This document shows positions 14,529-24,700 of a stretch of 42,900 bases of DNA, piece after piece (the stretch's first letter is position 1; every line of letters starts with the position of its first letter). The position numbers were made by a program, and so were the translations under genes. This DNA is from JAZSMJ01 sp045535815 (lineage in GTDB: Bacteria > Bacillota > Clostridia > Oscillospirales > CAG-272). The DNA is taken from the NCBI GenBank assembly GCA_045535815.1, contig JAZSMJ010000027.1, positions 1 through 42,900 on the forward strand, read 5' to 3'. The notes beneath the pieces are model-generated. The model was not told the origin of the DNA, searched no databases, and saw only the letters and a program-made list of their open reading frames with translations.

Positions 14529-15917
14529 TTATTTTTTCAGGTATGCGATATATAAGGTGTTTTCGTCGTCCTTTGAAAGTCCGTCCCTTGCAGGAAAGCC
14601 GGGAACCCATATTATCCCGCTCCGGTCGCAGATCATTGGAATTTCGGCTCTTTGCTCGGCCGGTATTTTTTTAGCTTGAAAAAGCTTTTTTACACATCTT
14701 GTCATGCCGCCGAATCGCACGGTATCTCCGCTCCGTCTCTTGCGTGCATATACCGCACCAACAATTTTATCAGAATTAACGGAAGTGTGTATTGATAATT
14801 TGTAAATATTTTTGTCGGTAATTATATCTTTTTTGTTGTTTGAAAGTATTATAATATCACCGTGCTCAAGCTTGTTTTCTCCGAGCCTCAGCTGTATCGG
14901 TCCCCAAGCTTCAGAGGCAGTATCGCAGACGGCGCCTTCAGCCTTTTCAATGGAAAAGCCTTTGCCGATGACCGCCCTTGTCTTTCCGGGAAGGGATATA
15001 TATTTTATCACATCGGGACAATCTCTTATAACCGAAACGATGTCGGTTATATGCACGCTCTCAAGCTGCTGTGAGGTGCGTAGCTTCTTATATTGGTTGA
15101 TTATAAATCTTTTAAGTATAGGCGATGGCAGAGCTGCAAGCTCACTTGTAGCCGTGTGCTCGGAGATGTTGTCTGCGATGCTATCAAGATATGCCGAGTC
15201 CTCACGGAGTATACGGCACGATCTTGTGGTAGCAGCTGTTACCGACGGATTCAGCCTTTTCATCTGCGGAATAATGCTGTGGCGGATAAAGTTTCGGGTA
15301 TACTCGGTATCTGCATTGGTCGAGTCAACGGCAAAGCTGATGCCTGCCTCGGTACAGTATCCTACGATAGAGGGCTTGTCCGCAAATATCAAGGGGCGTA
15401 TTATCCTGTCTCTTACCGGCGGAATTCCCGAAAGACCGCTCCTTCCGCTTCCTCTTGCGAGGTTGAATATAACGGTCTCAAGGTTATCGTCTGCGTTGTG
15501 CGCAACCGCTATTTTTGAGCACCCGTTTTTATCTGCGATAAGCTCAAAATTTCGGTATCTGAAATCCCTTGCCGCCTCCTCTATTCCCATTCCTTTTTCC
15601 TTGGCTATTGAGGGGATGTCGGCACGTATGACAGTGAGTGCCACGCCACGCTCATGGCAGAACGAGCGGCAGAAGGCCTCGTCAGCATCCGCTTCTTCTC
15701 CCCGTATGCCGTGATTTACGTGAATAGCGTGTATTCTGTCTGCACCGATAAAACGGCAGAGAAGATCAAGCAGAGCGCAGGAATCGGCTCCGCCCGAAAA
15801 AGCTGTGAGGACGACGTCGCCGTCCTCTATCATATTATATTCTTTTACAGCGCAAAGGAAGAGCTTTTCTACCTCTTGCGTGTATTTGCCGTTTTCGGTT
15901 TTGTTTTTACTTATCAG
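14529..15917 (-). CDS. tilS: tRNA(Ile)-lysidine synthetase
   Basis: TilS converts C34 of the AUA-reading tRNA-Ile to lysidine using ATP and lysine. The PP-loop motif FSGGADS follows VVLTA. HVNHGIRGEEADADEAFC and HNADDNLETVIFNLARGSGRSGL are classic N-domain signatures. The C-terminal half keeps the TilS substrate-binding domain (RRSGDTVRFGG...KKLFQAKKIP). The open frame reaches 15980, inside dnaB. Plausible real starts are CTG 15917, one base after the dnaB stop with GAAGAAGG upstream, or ATG 15833 (MIEDGD). The usual family length fits either. I use 15917 as a guess. Function is certain; the start is not. Confidence 0.9.
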   Translation of the reverse strand: MISKNKTENGKYTQEVEKLFLCAVKEYNMIEDGDVVLTAFSGGADSCALLDLLCRFIGADRIHAIHVNHGIRGEEADADEAFCRSFCHERGVALTVIRADIPSIAKEKGMGIEEAARDFRYRNFELIADKNGCSKIAVAHNADDNLETVIFNLARGSGRSGLSGIPPVRDRIIRPLIFADKPSIVGYCTEAGISFAVDSTNADTEYTRNFIRHSIIPQMKRLNPSVTAATTRSCRILREDSAYLDSIADNISEHTATSELAALPSPILKRFIINQYKKLRTSQQLESVHITDIVSVIRDCPDVIKYISLPGKTRAVIGKGFSIEKAEGAVCDTASEAWGPIQLRLGENKLEHGDIIILSNNKKDIITDKNIYKLSIHTSVNSDKIVGAVYARKRRSGDTVRFGGMTRCVKKLFQAKKIPAEQRAEIPMICDRSGIIWVPGFPARDGLSKDDENTLYIAYLKK

Positions 15918-15918
15918 A

Positions 15919-17265
15919 TCAGTTACCTTCTTCCAAATCGGAAAGTGTAGAGAAACGAGTGTATTCGCCAAACCAGCCAAGCTTTACGGTACCCGTAGAG
16001 CCGTGGCGGTTTTTGGAAACGATGACCTCGGTTATATTCTGCGTTTCGGGGTTGTCCTTATCGTAATACTGATCACGGTAAAGGAACATAATAACGTCAG
16101 CGTCCTGCTCGATAGCACCCGAGTCACGAAGGTCGGACATCATGGGGCGCTTGTCGCCGCCTCTCTGCTCAACCGAACGTGAGAGCTGTGCACAGGCAAT
16201 TACCGGAACTCCCAGCTCCTTCGCCATTATTTTAAGATTACGGGAAATATCACCCAGCTCAAGAACTCGGTTTTCTATCCTTTTATCACTCTGCATAAGC
16301 TGCAGATAGTCGATAACGACGAGACCGAGGTTCTTTACACGGCGGAGCTTTGCCTTCATTCCGGTTATTGTAAGTCCGTTTGAATCGTCAAACATCATAT
16401 CGCATTCCGAGAGCATGGAGGATGCATCTGCAAGCTTTTTCCATTCCTCGTCGGTAAGGATACCGGTACGCATACTGCGGCTGTTTATAAGCGCTTCACT
16501 TGAGAGTATACGGCTTACTATCTGCTCGCTCGACATTTCGAGAGAAAAGATGCAGACCGCCTTTTTGGTGCGCTGTGCGACCTGAGTCGCTATATTCATA
16601 ACGAACGAGGTCTTACCCATACCGGGACGGGCGCCGACAAGGATAAGGTCACCCTTACCCATACCGATAAGCACGTTATCTATCGCCGAGAAGCCGGTCT
16701 TTATACCCATAGCCTCTTCGTTGTTTTCGCCAACCAGCTTAAGATGCTCGTACGATGATATAAGGACGTCTCTGATATGCGAAAAATCGCCCGTTTCGTT
16801 TCCCTGAGCTATCTCGAATATCTTTTGCTCGGCATGGTCGATTATCATGGATATGTCTTCCTGCTCTGAGAAAGCCTCCTCCGATATTTCGGAGCAGACC
16901 GAGATAAGCTTGCGGAGCATGCTTTTGTTTCGTACTATGGTTGCATAGTCCTTTATATTCGATGCGGACGGAACCGTTTCGGCAATTATTTTTATGTAGC
17001 TCAGGCTTTCTTCGTTTGAGTAAACGCCGCGCTTTACAAGTGTGTCTATAAGAGTTACGAGATCTATCTGCCTGCTTTGGATATAAAGATCCTGCATTGC
17101 AAGATATATCTGCTTGTGCTCTTCGAGGTAAAAGTCCTCGCTTTTGAGAAGTGTAGCCGTTTCGTTGAAGCAGGCGGGATCTATAAGTATAGAGCCGAGC
17201 ACGGACTGCTCCGCTTCAAGTGAAAATGGCAGCTTTCTTGAAAATTCTCCTGAAATATCAGCCAT
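15919..17265 (-). CDS. dnaB: Replicative DNA helicase
   Basis: Hexameric RecA-fold helicase of the replication fork (DnaC in Bacillus naming). The N-terminal domain begins RKLPFSLEAEQSVLGSIL. The ATPase part has Walker A GARPGMGKTSF, Walker B LGLVVIDYLQLM, the arginine-finger region and EQDADVIMFLYRDQYY. The open frame begins with TTG at 17292, but ATG 17265 (MADISGEF) matches the usual N-terminus and overlaps the rplI stop less, so I use it; no strong ribosome-binding site favours either, which suggests translational coupling. About 448 aa, normal length. Helicase-loader-like genes lie at 33.8-35.8 kb in this window. Confidence 0.95.
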   Translation of the reverse strand: MADISGEFSRKLPFSLEAEQSVLGSILIDPACFNETATLLKSEDFYLEEHKQIYLAMQDLYIQSRQIDLVTLIDTLVKRGVYSNEESLSYIKIIAETVPSASNIKDYATIVRNKSMLRKLISVCSEISEEAFSEQEDISMIIDHAEQKIFEIAQGNETGDFSHIRDVLISSYEHLKLVGENNEEAMGIKTGFSAIDNVLIGMGKGDLILVGARPGMGKTSFVMNIATQVAQRTKKAVCIFSLEMSSEQIVSRILSSEALINSRSMRTGILTDEEWKKLADASSMLSECDMMFDDSNGLTITGMKAKLRRVKNLGLVVIDYLQLMQSDKRIENRVLELGDISRNLKIMAKELGVPVIACAQLSRSVEQRGGDKRPMMSDLRDSGAIEQDADVIMFLYRDQYYDKDNPETQNITEVIVSKNRHGSTGTVKLGWFGEYTRFSTLSDLEEGN

Positions 17266-17269
17266 GGTC

Positions 17270-17719
17270 TTATTTGATGTCAGTAACGACAACGTTTATT
17301 TTTCCGACTATTTCGGGATAAAGCTTGACTTCGATCTCGTGCTGACCGAAGGTCTTTATCGGGTCGGGAAGCTGGATCTTTCTTTTATCTATTTCAATTC
17401 CGTGCTGCTGGGAAAGCTTTTCTGCAATATCCTTGGAGGTTACCGAGCCGTAAAGCTTGCCGTCCGCACCTGCGGCGTTCTGTATCTTTACCACAACTGC
17501 GGAGAGCTTTTCCTTAAGCTCACGTGCTGCCGCCTTTTCAACCTCAATGCGATGCTGCTCTGCCGCGGCCTTATTCTTAAGCTCGTTCATTGCCTTCTGA
17601 TCTGCTTCTATTGCAAGTCCCTTGGGAAGAAGGAAGTTGCGTGCGTATCCGTCCGATACGTTTATCAGCTGTCCCTTTTTACCCTGAGCCTTTACGTCCT
17701 GTGTGAGAATTACTTTCAT
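17270..17719 (-). CDS. rplI: Large-subunit ribosomal protein bL9, 149 aa
   Basis: Begins MKVILTQDVKAQGKKGQLINVSDGYARNFLLPKGLA, the conserved bL9 N-domain that binds 23S rRNA. A long connecting helix rich in Lys and Glu (about 40-75) and the C-domain follow (GKLYGSVTSKDIAEKL). Full length. GGAGG lies just before the ATG. It is 12 bases downstream of the gdpP stop and runs into dnaB, the normal Firmicutes order. Confidence 0.97.
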   Translation of the reverse strand: MKVILTQDVKAQGKKGQLINVSDGYARNFLLPKGLAIEADQKAMNELKNKAAAEQHRIEVEKAAARELKEKLSAVVVKIQNAAGADGKLYGSVTSKDIAEKLSQQHGIEIDKRKIQLPDPIKTFGQHEIEVKLYPEIVGKINVVVTDIK

Positions 17720-17731
17720 TTTCTTTCCTCC

Positions 17732-19741
17732 TTATATCTCGGCAAGGTAAGCGTCAATAGCTTCCTTGAGTCTTGTCAGTGCCTGTGGCATCGCCGCACC
17801 CTTTAACTGTGTTGCGGCTGAATCGTAGTGACCGCCTCCGTCCAGCCTTTCAAGAATAAGCTGAACGTTAACGCTTCCGTTTGAGCGTGCGGAAATGTGT
17901 ATAACGTCATCGATGCGGCAGAGCGCAAATGATGCGGCAACTCCGTCGATGGTCAAAAGCTTGTCTGCGGCCTTTGCGGCGGCTATTCTGTCTATGGGGC
18001 TGTTATCGTCGCTGTCGCTGACTGCGATAGCCATAGACTTGCGGTATATAACGATATTGTTTTCCATTTTAGCCTCTCTTGCGATATCCGTAAGAGTGGT
18101 CTTGAAGAGGACCTGAGCGTCTGCAGGGTCTGCGCCCTCGCCACGAAGATAGAGCGCCGCACTGAAGGTACGCACGCCTGTGTTTCTGCTGAACTGCTTG
18201 GTGTCAAGCAGTATACCTGCAAACATAAGGTCTGCCTCTTCCTTGGGTATAGAGCCTGCCGGAAGCGACTGCTCGAGTATCTCAGACACAAGCTCGCAGG
18301 TTGATGATGCCGACGGCTCTATATACGATACCGCAGGCGGTGTCGGGAATTCTGCGGTCTTTCTGTGATGGTCTATAATAGCTATTCTTCCGACGTTTTC
18401 CGCTATCTCAAGCGATTCGAACTGGCTGGGATTGTTGACGTCCGAGATCACCAGAAGCGTGTCCGATGTGATGATATCCTGTGCATCTGCCGCACTTATC
18501 AAAAGGTCCTCACAGTCGGACTGAGCGGCTATCTTTTTAAAGCATTTCGTAAGATTGGGGTCGTTTTTGTTGACTATAATGTTGCGCTTAACTCCGCAAA
18601 AGGCTGCAAGTCTTGCAAGACCTGCGCATGAGCCGATGGAATCGAAGTCCGCATTTCTGTGACCCATGATGAGAACGTTTGAGCTCTTTGACATCAGAGC
18701 AACAAGCTCGTTTGCAACAACTCTTGCACGCACCTTGGTGCGCTTCTGAACGGTCTTGGTCCTTCCGCCGTAGAATTCAAGCCCTGCGGCATTCTTGACT
18801 ACCACCTGGTCTCCGCCTCTTTGAAGCGCCATATCGAGAGAGGCGTTTGCCGCTCTTTCCTTTTCCTCAAACGTGCCTTCTATATTGGCTATGCCTATAG
18901 AAACTGTAACCGAGAAGTTGTCGTCGCCAACTCTTATGTTTCGTATATCGTCAAGTATATCGAACTTTTTCGATACGAACTCGTCAAGATATTTCTTTTC
19001 GAAAAGGAACATAAACTTATCTCGCTCGTATTCCTTCAGAACACCGCCGACAGAGCCTGCCCAGGCCTTGAGTATGGACTCTATTTCGGCTGATGCAACA
19101 CGGTACTTTTCCTGAACGTACTGCATCAGCTCATCAAGGTTATCTATAACGATATATGCGAAGACCGTGCTTTCGCTTGTCAGTCTGTCGTATGCTTCCT
19201 TAAGCTCGGAAAGATCCTTCCAGACGGTGATATAGTAATTCTTACTCTGCGTTATCTTATAAGCCTTGACTCTGAAATTGCTTCCGAATGCGCAAACGTC
19301 GGTGCCGTCGGCATTTTTTTCTGAGGTAAGCTCCGCTACGGATGCAGGGCAGATCTCGGAAATGTTTTTGCCGTAAAGCGAGCTCTTGTTATAAGAGCCC
19401 TCGTCAAAAGCTCTGTTATACCATATGATCTTGCCCTCCTCGTCAAACATGATGACGGGCATATAGAAGTTTACCATAAAATCAAGGGTGATGTTGTTTA
19501 AGACCGCATTGTTTTTGCCAAGTGCGTTTTTACCTCCCCATAAGCGAGCAAGCAGTATGTCGCAGGCAAAGATAAGTATTGCACAGCCCACCACCGAGAG
19601 TATTCCGGGTGTAGCCCCCTTGAATATGCCGGTCAGATATAAAACAGAAACCGCAAGCACGCACACGGCTGAGACTGCCGCACATATAAGCGTGGACGTA
19701 TTTGGACGGTAGGTTATTTTGGATAACAGTTTTTTAAGCAT
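17732..19741 (-). CDS. gdpP: GdpP-type cyclic-di-AMP phosphodiesterase, 669 aa
   Basis: Membrane phosphodiesterase that hydrolyses the second messenger c-di-AMP. Two N-terminal membrane segments (about 17-38 and 46-65) precede a PAS-like domain (about 85-180) and a degenerate GGDEF domain (about 190-320, where GGDEF is replaced by GGDQV, so no cyclase activity is expected). The DHH domain has GHRNADFDSIGS, VISDVNNP and the DHHRK motif, and DHHA1 carries GGGHYDSAAT. All metal-binding residues visible in these motifs are kept. It sits between yybS and rplI as in Bacillus and Listeria. It probably tunes osmotic and cell-wall homeostasis. Confidence 0.94.
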   Translation of the reverse strand: MLKKLLSKITYRPNTSTLICAAVSAVCVLAVSVLYLTGIFKGATPGILSVVGCAILIFACDILLARLWGGKNALGKNNAVLNNITLDFMVNFYMPVIMFDEEGKIIWYNRAFDEGSYNKSSLYGKNISEICPASVAELTSEKNADGTDVCAFGSNFRVKAYKITQSKNYYITVWKDLSELKEAYDRLTSESTVFAYIVIDNLDELMQYVQEKYRVASAEIESILKAWAGSVGGVLKEYERDKFMFLFEKKYLDEFVSKKFDILDDIRNIRVGDDNFSVTVSIGIANIEGTFEEKERAANASLDMALQRGGDQVVVKNAAGLEFYGGRTKTVQKRTKVRARVVANELVALMSKSSNVLIMGHRNADFDSIGSCAGLARLAAFCGVKRNIIVNKNDPNLTKCFKKIAAQSDCEDLLISAADAQDIITSDTLLVISDVNNPSQFESLEIAENVGRIAIIDHHRKTAEFPTPPAVSYIEPSASSTCELVSEILEQSLPAGSIPKEEADLMFAGILLDTKQFSRNTGVRTFSAALYLRGEGADPADAQVLFKTTLTDIAREAKMENNIVIYRKSMAIAVSDSDDNSPIDRIAAAKAADKLLTIDGVAASFALCRIDDVIHISARSNGSVNVQLILERLDGGGHYDSAATQLKGAAMPQALTRLKEAIDAYLAEI

Positions 19742-19800
19742 AATATTGCCTTTCTTTGCCGTATGGGCTTGCCCTACGGCTCTCGTATATTGTAATGTCG

Positions 19801-20787
19801 TTATTTATGGTCATCCGTATCGTCGGGGTCTATGCGTGTGAACTTCTTTTCGGGGAATGCTGAAAAAGCACCGTAGATTCCAAGAAAGATCACGAGATAA
19901 GACGGATTAAAAAAGAACATTATTATTGCAAATACTGCAATGCCGGGGAATCGTCCGCTCTCTCTTGCTTCCTTTACACGGGAATATCCCTTTTTGAAGC
20001 CTATTACCGCAAACAGCGGTGTAAGCATCATAAACAGATTGCCGAACGTGACCGCAATCGCATCTCCGAGCAGCTGACCGAGCACGAAATAGATAAAGCA
20101 GCTGATTAGGTAGACCACCGCAGAGGTCGATGACAGTGAAAGTGCCCATCTGTTTGGAAGTTCAAGCGCCAGATCAAAAGCTCTGATCGCACGCTTGTAT
20201 ATCGAAAGCACCACGGCTGTCACTGCCATAGCACATACCGTCACGCTTGCCGGAAGGAATGCGAAAAAGGTTACTGCGAGCTGTTCTGTGACCGCTTCGT
20301 CAAGTCCAAGCTGACCGTACAGTGCGTAGAGTGTCTGCTTAAAAGCATCGAAGTATTCGATTATGATATCTGTATTCAGCTTGCTGAAGACCGAAAGAAG
20401 CGTTACAGCAATGCAAAGTGCGTAGTAGACTATAAATACCGCGCTCGACGTGGCTAAAGTGAATGAAAAGCTCTTTTTTTTGATAGCGCATACAGCAACC
20501 GAAAGTCCTATCGGCAGATACATAGCTCCTATCATTGACGATACTATGCTGTGCGACAGCACGACAGTCATAGCAAAGACCACAAGCGAAAACACAGGCA
20601 CGAGCGGACTTCTGTATGAGCTTAAGGCAATGGCAAAAAGCGGAGCCTGTATTACAAGGGCAAGTATAAACGGAGCTGAGTCCGAGAGAGCATTCCATAC
20701 CGATAAGGCTGCAATTATCACAAGAATGAGGATAAGCGTGACGGCAGGCAGCTGTCTGCCCGGAGCTTTTGCAGAATATTCGTTCAA
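19801..20787 (-). CDS. YybS-type DUF2232 membrane protein
   Basis: A polytopic membrane protein with about seven or eight hydrophobic segments, first gene of the conserved yybS-gdpP-rplI-dnaB cluster. Residues from about 15 on are alternating membrane helices, and a charged tail (KKFTRIDPDDTDDHK) ends the chain. The molecular role of DUF2232 is unknown; it has been placed with transport-like S components by similarity. The open frame starts with TTG 20814, but GGCGG before TTG 20787 gives better spacing, so I use that. Sixty bases separate it from gdpP. Family call from order and topology. Confidence 0.75.
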   Translation of the reverse strand: MNEYSAKAPGRQLPAVTLILILVIIAALSVWNALSDSAPFILALVIQAPLFAIALSSYRSPLVPVFSLVVFAMTVVLSHSIVSSMIGAMYLPIGLSVAVCAIKKKSFSFTLATSSAVFIVYYALCIAVTLLSVFSKLNTDIIIEYFDAFKQTLYALYGQLGLDEAVTEQLAVTFFAFLPASVTVCAMAVTAVVLSIYKRAIRAFDLALELPNRWALSLSSTSAVVYLISCFIYFVLGQLLGDAIAVTFGNLFMMLTPLFAVIGFKKGYSRVKEARESGRFPGIAVFAIIMFFFNPSYLVIFLGIYGAFSAFPEKKFTRIDPDDTDDHK

Positions 20788-20863
20788 AAAACCGACCGCC
20801 TTTCTTGATCTCAAGCCTTCAAAGGAAAAATTTACGCATTATAATGCATATTATATCAGACTA

Positions 20864-20892
20864 ATTATACCATTTAAACACTATTTTGTAAA
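20864..20892 (-). promoter_or_regulatory. Likely promoter of the yybS-to-ftsH cluster
   Basis: On the minus strand TTTACA (20887-20892) and TATAAT (20864-20869) are 17 bases apart. Two further TATAAT-like hexamers lie closer to the gene, one inside the palindrome GCATTATAATGC, so the exact start point is uncertain. Confidence 0.6.
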
Positions 20893-20978
20893 CATAATAA
20901 TAAAAATATTATATTATTTGATAAAAACTTAATAGGAGTGAGAATTTTTAAATTATTGAAAACAATGAGCGTATGATA

Positions 20979-21007
20979 TTGTGAAAAATCCGCAATCGTT
21001 ATATAAT
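20979..21007 (+). promoter_or_regulatory. Promoter of the flavin-reductase-like gene
   Basis: TTGTGA (20979-20984) and TATAAT (21002-21007) with a 17-base spacer, about 90 bases before the ATG. Confidence 0.65.
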
Positions 21008-21097
21008 GGAAAAAAGGACGTATAGATACGGGCGAAAAGCGCTGCTTTCGCTCGGCAATATTTACACATATTATAACGTGGAGGTTTGTTTTTAAAT

Positions 21098-21616
21098 ATG
21101 AAAAAATTTAAGCATATCGGAACATCTGACATTGATTGCAATTTCTTTGATGCCATCGGAGATGAGTGGATGCTCATTACCGCAAAGGACAAAAATACAG
21201 GCAAATACAATACTATGACTGCTTCCTGGGGAGGCATCGGCGTCATATGGAAGAAGAGGGTATTCTGCTGCGTTATCAGACCTCAGAGATACACCTATGA
21301 ATTTGCCGAAAACTCAGATATTATAACCCTTTCATTTTTCGGAGAGGGATATCGATCCGCACTCAATTTCTGCGGTACCAAAAGCGGAAGAGATTACGAT
21401 AAGGCGAAGGAAACGGGACTTACTCCCAGAGACGATATAGAGGACGGCGTTTATTTTGACGAGGCAAAGCTGGTGCTTGTCGGAAGAAAGCTTTACGCAG
21501 GCGATCTTGACGAGGATTGCTTTATCGATAAAAGCATAATTCCGGCATGCTATCCCGGAAAGGATTATCACAGAGCGTATATCTGCGAGATAACCGACGT
21601 TTTGATGGCAGAATGA
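21098..21616 (+). CDS. Flavin reductase-like split-barrel protein, 172 aa
   Basis: An FMN-binding split-barrel protein of the flavin reductase-like family. Typical features are the N-terminal strand with WMLITAKD, the segment NTMTASWGGIGVIWKKRV, the RPQRYTYEF stretch and the FCGTKSGRD turn. Such proteins reduce flavins or carry FMN in electron transfer; the substrate is unknown. ATG 21098 lies 13 bases after GGAGG (21080-21084), a slightly long gap; a TTG at 21086 is too close to be used. It stands alone between its own promoter and terminator. Confidence 0.88.
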   Translation: MKKFKHIGTSDIDCNFFDAIGDEWMLITAKDKNTGKYNTMTASWGGIGVIWKKRVFCCVIRPQRYTYEFAENSDIITLSFFGEGYRSALNFCGTKSGRDYDKAKETGLTPRDDIEDGVYFDEAKLVLVGRKLYAGDLDEDCFIDKSIIPACYPGKDYHRAYICEITDVLMAE

Positions 21617-21638
21617 TAAATGCACGGCATAAATGCAC

Positions 21639-21675
21639 AGCACCCTACCACTTAGCTTGGAAGGGTGCTTTTTTC
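21639..21675 (+). terminator. Terminator of the flavin-reductase-like gene
   Basis: Arms AGCACCCT (21639-21646) and AGGGTGCT (21662-21669) around a 15-base loop, followed by TTTTTTC. Confidence 0.85.
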
Positions 21676-21697
21676 TCTAAATTTTTAAAAATTACTA

Positions 21698-21746
21698 TTG
21701 AAGCAGGGATAGATGTATGATATAATATAATATATTTTATATTATA
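21698..21746 (+). promoter_or_regulatory. Promoter of the first subtilase with an overlapping inverted repeat
   Basis: TTGAAG (21698-21703) and TATAAT (21721-21726) are 17 bases apart. The -10 box is part of a perfect 10-bp inverted repeat TATAATATAA (21721-21730) / TTATATTATA (21737-21746). A further GCCG/CGGC hairpin follows near 21760. An operator or 5' mRNA stem is plausible. Confidence 0.6.
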
Positions 21747-21788
21747 CTGGGTTAGTGTGCCGAAAAAACGGCAGGAAAAGTTGTAGAT

Positions 21789-24700
21789 ATGTTTTGCAAT
21801 CGTAGGATAGATAAAAATAAAATATTTGCCGCAGTATTGATTGCTTTGACGCTTATTTCAATGCTTTCTCTTTCTGCTTTTGCCTATACTTCCGGGGAAG
21901 AAACCGAGATTGTTATCGTTGACTGCGGCGACAGCGACGTGCAGGCTGTTAAGGATGCGTTTCTCTCGCTTGATAGCAAAAACGAGATAATATATACCTA
22001 CAAAAGCGTAATGAACGGCTTTTCGGCATATGCGGCTGCCGATTGCATAGCCGAAATATCCGGCATACCCGGAGCTTGTGGGGTGTACGCCTCGCTCAGC
22101 TATACCGTCTGCTCTGAGGACGGTGAGGCGGAGGCTGAGGCATACGATAAGATCTCGTATGCTGACAGCAGATATAGCGGTGAGGGCAGAGCCGTTGCGG
22201 TAATAGACCTCAGCTTTGACGTTAACAGCAAGATATTTTATCTTGAGCCGGGCTCTGAGGTGAAGTTTACCGAGGAGGATATAGAGACAAAGCTTGATGG
22301 TGGCATGAACGTATCCAATCACTTTGCCTATTTTGATAAGGAATCCCCTTACGTTAGCGCAAAGATCCCCTTCGCATACGATTATGACGGCAGAGATACA
22401 GACCTTTATACCGCAAATCCGCACGGCACGCACGTTGCAGGAATAATAGGTGCAAACAGCAAGGGCGATGCCGAGGGTGGCTTTGACGGAGTTGCGCCTA
22501 TGGCTCAGCTTATACTCATGAAGGCAGGGAACGATGATTCCGGTGAGATAACAGATTTTGCAATAATGGCGGCTCTTGACGATGCGGTGACACTCGGAGT
22601 TGACGTTATCAATATGAGCTTCGGCGTGACTGCAGGCTTTTCGAGCACCCATCTCACGCAGCTTGATTACACCGTCTATCTTGACCGTGCAAGAGCAAAG
22701 GGCATCGAGGTGGTGTGCGCCGCAGGAAACGACGGCAGACTCGGAGCGGGAAGCAATTATTATAACAAATACGGAATAGACGCACCGCTTGCATCAATGC
22801 CCGATTATGGGCTTATGAACGAGCCTGCAACCTATGAAAGCGTCATTTCGGTCGGAAGTGCGTCATCAAGATATACCGCTGCTGAAAATTATATAACCTT
22901 ATCCGACGGCTCGGTGATATTCTATAACAACGCTCCCGGAAGCACCTTTGACGAGGATTTCTCGGGCAAAAGCGTAAGATACGTTATGATACCCGGAGTG
23001 GGAGTGCCTGAGGATTACGATGGGCTGTACGTGTCGGGTAAGATAGCCGTTATAGAAAGAGGGGAAATACCCTTTGCAGAAAAGATAAGAAATGCGCAGA
23101 AAAAGGGCGCATGCGGCGTTATAATATACAACAACGATGCAAACGAGACCGATCTTGTAAATATGCTGACCGATGAAGGTTCTATCCCGTCAGTTTTCGT
23201 TTCGTCAAGGGCAGGTGAGCTTCTCCTTCGCTCGTATGGCAGAGGAGACAGCTTTTCGGTGCATTGCGGCGAGCTTACCTTGGTCGATACCGGCGAGGAT
23301 ACTAATATGTCAGTCTTTTCATCGTGGGGAGTATCACCCGACCTTGAGCTCAAGCCTGACGTTACCGCAATAGGCTCAAACGTGTGGTCGTCGCTTACTG
23401 ACGGCAAGTACGGACTTCTCAGCGGAACGTCGATGGCAACCCCTTATATAAGCGGGGAGCTTCTTGTTCTTAAGCAGTATTTGGCAGAAAAGAGGCTTAA
23501 CGATATAGCCTATCAGCTTGCGGTAAGCTCCGCTAAGCCGATAACCTCGCCAGGCGGCATTGAATATTCACCCAGGTGGCAGGGTGCAGGTCTTGCTGAT
23601 CTTGAGGCAGCGCTTGATGCGGAAATAATAGTCTACTCAACCAAGACCGGAGATTGCAAGATATCACTCGGAGAGCAGAGCGCCGGGAAAAAAGCTACGA
23701 TGTCGGTCACGGTGAGAAATATAACCGATAAGGACGTTAGCTATACCGTCAGCGCAAGCTGTACGGGGGACGAATACCGCTATTTTGGTGAGATAGGAGA
23801 GTATTATCTGACCGGTATGCCACGTGCTTTTAAGGAAGCGTCGGTAAGAATAAAGGGTTCGGCAACAGAGCTTAACAGATATTCGGATAAATTTGAGGGC
23901 GGAGCAGAGATAACCGTTCCTGCAGGAGAGTATATCGAGCTTGAATTTACTCTTATTCCGGGGGATGATGAAAAATACGCAGATATATTCACAAGCGGAT
24001 TTTTCCGTGAGGGATTTATAACCTTTACCTCGGATGACGGCAAATTGAGTGCAGGAATTCCCTATATGGGATTTGTCGGAGATTGGGGAGCGGTAAGCAT
24101 ATTCGGTGACGGGGCGGCAGAGAGCTTTTATACACGTTATCTCGGCTCAAAGCTTGAAAACGGCCTTGATATATTACTTGGTGACAATATATTTACTCCC
24201 GACGATGAGGGCGAAAATATTCCGTATGCTTCTATCTCGCCAAACAAGGACGGCAATGCGGATACTCTGTCTGTTTTTTTGAATCCGCTTCGCAATATAC
24301 TCAGATACGATATAGTTATAAAGGATCGGGACGGAGAGGAAGTATTTTCGTATTCCAACGCCTTTAATACCAAGCTTCAGAAGGCGTATTACAGCCGAAC
24401 GCTTTCGGCAATACGCTCGAAATACAGCGTGAATTTCTGGGAGGGGGCGGATTTCAACAATTCCGATTACACCCTGCCGGACGGCAGGTATACCCTTACG
24501 GTATACGCATATCCCGATTATCATACGGATAAGCCTTCCGAGTATACCTTTGATTTTCTTATAGATACCGAAAAGCCAAGGATCATTTCCTGCTCCTCTT
24601 ATCAGAGCGGACATAATTATTCGGTAAAGCTGAAGGCTACCGACAATAACGCCATACAGGCGGTACGCTTCTATACCGCAGACGGTGAATACAGCGAGAC

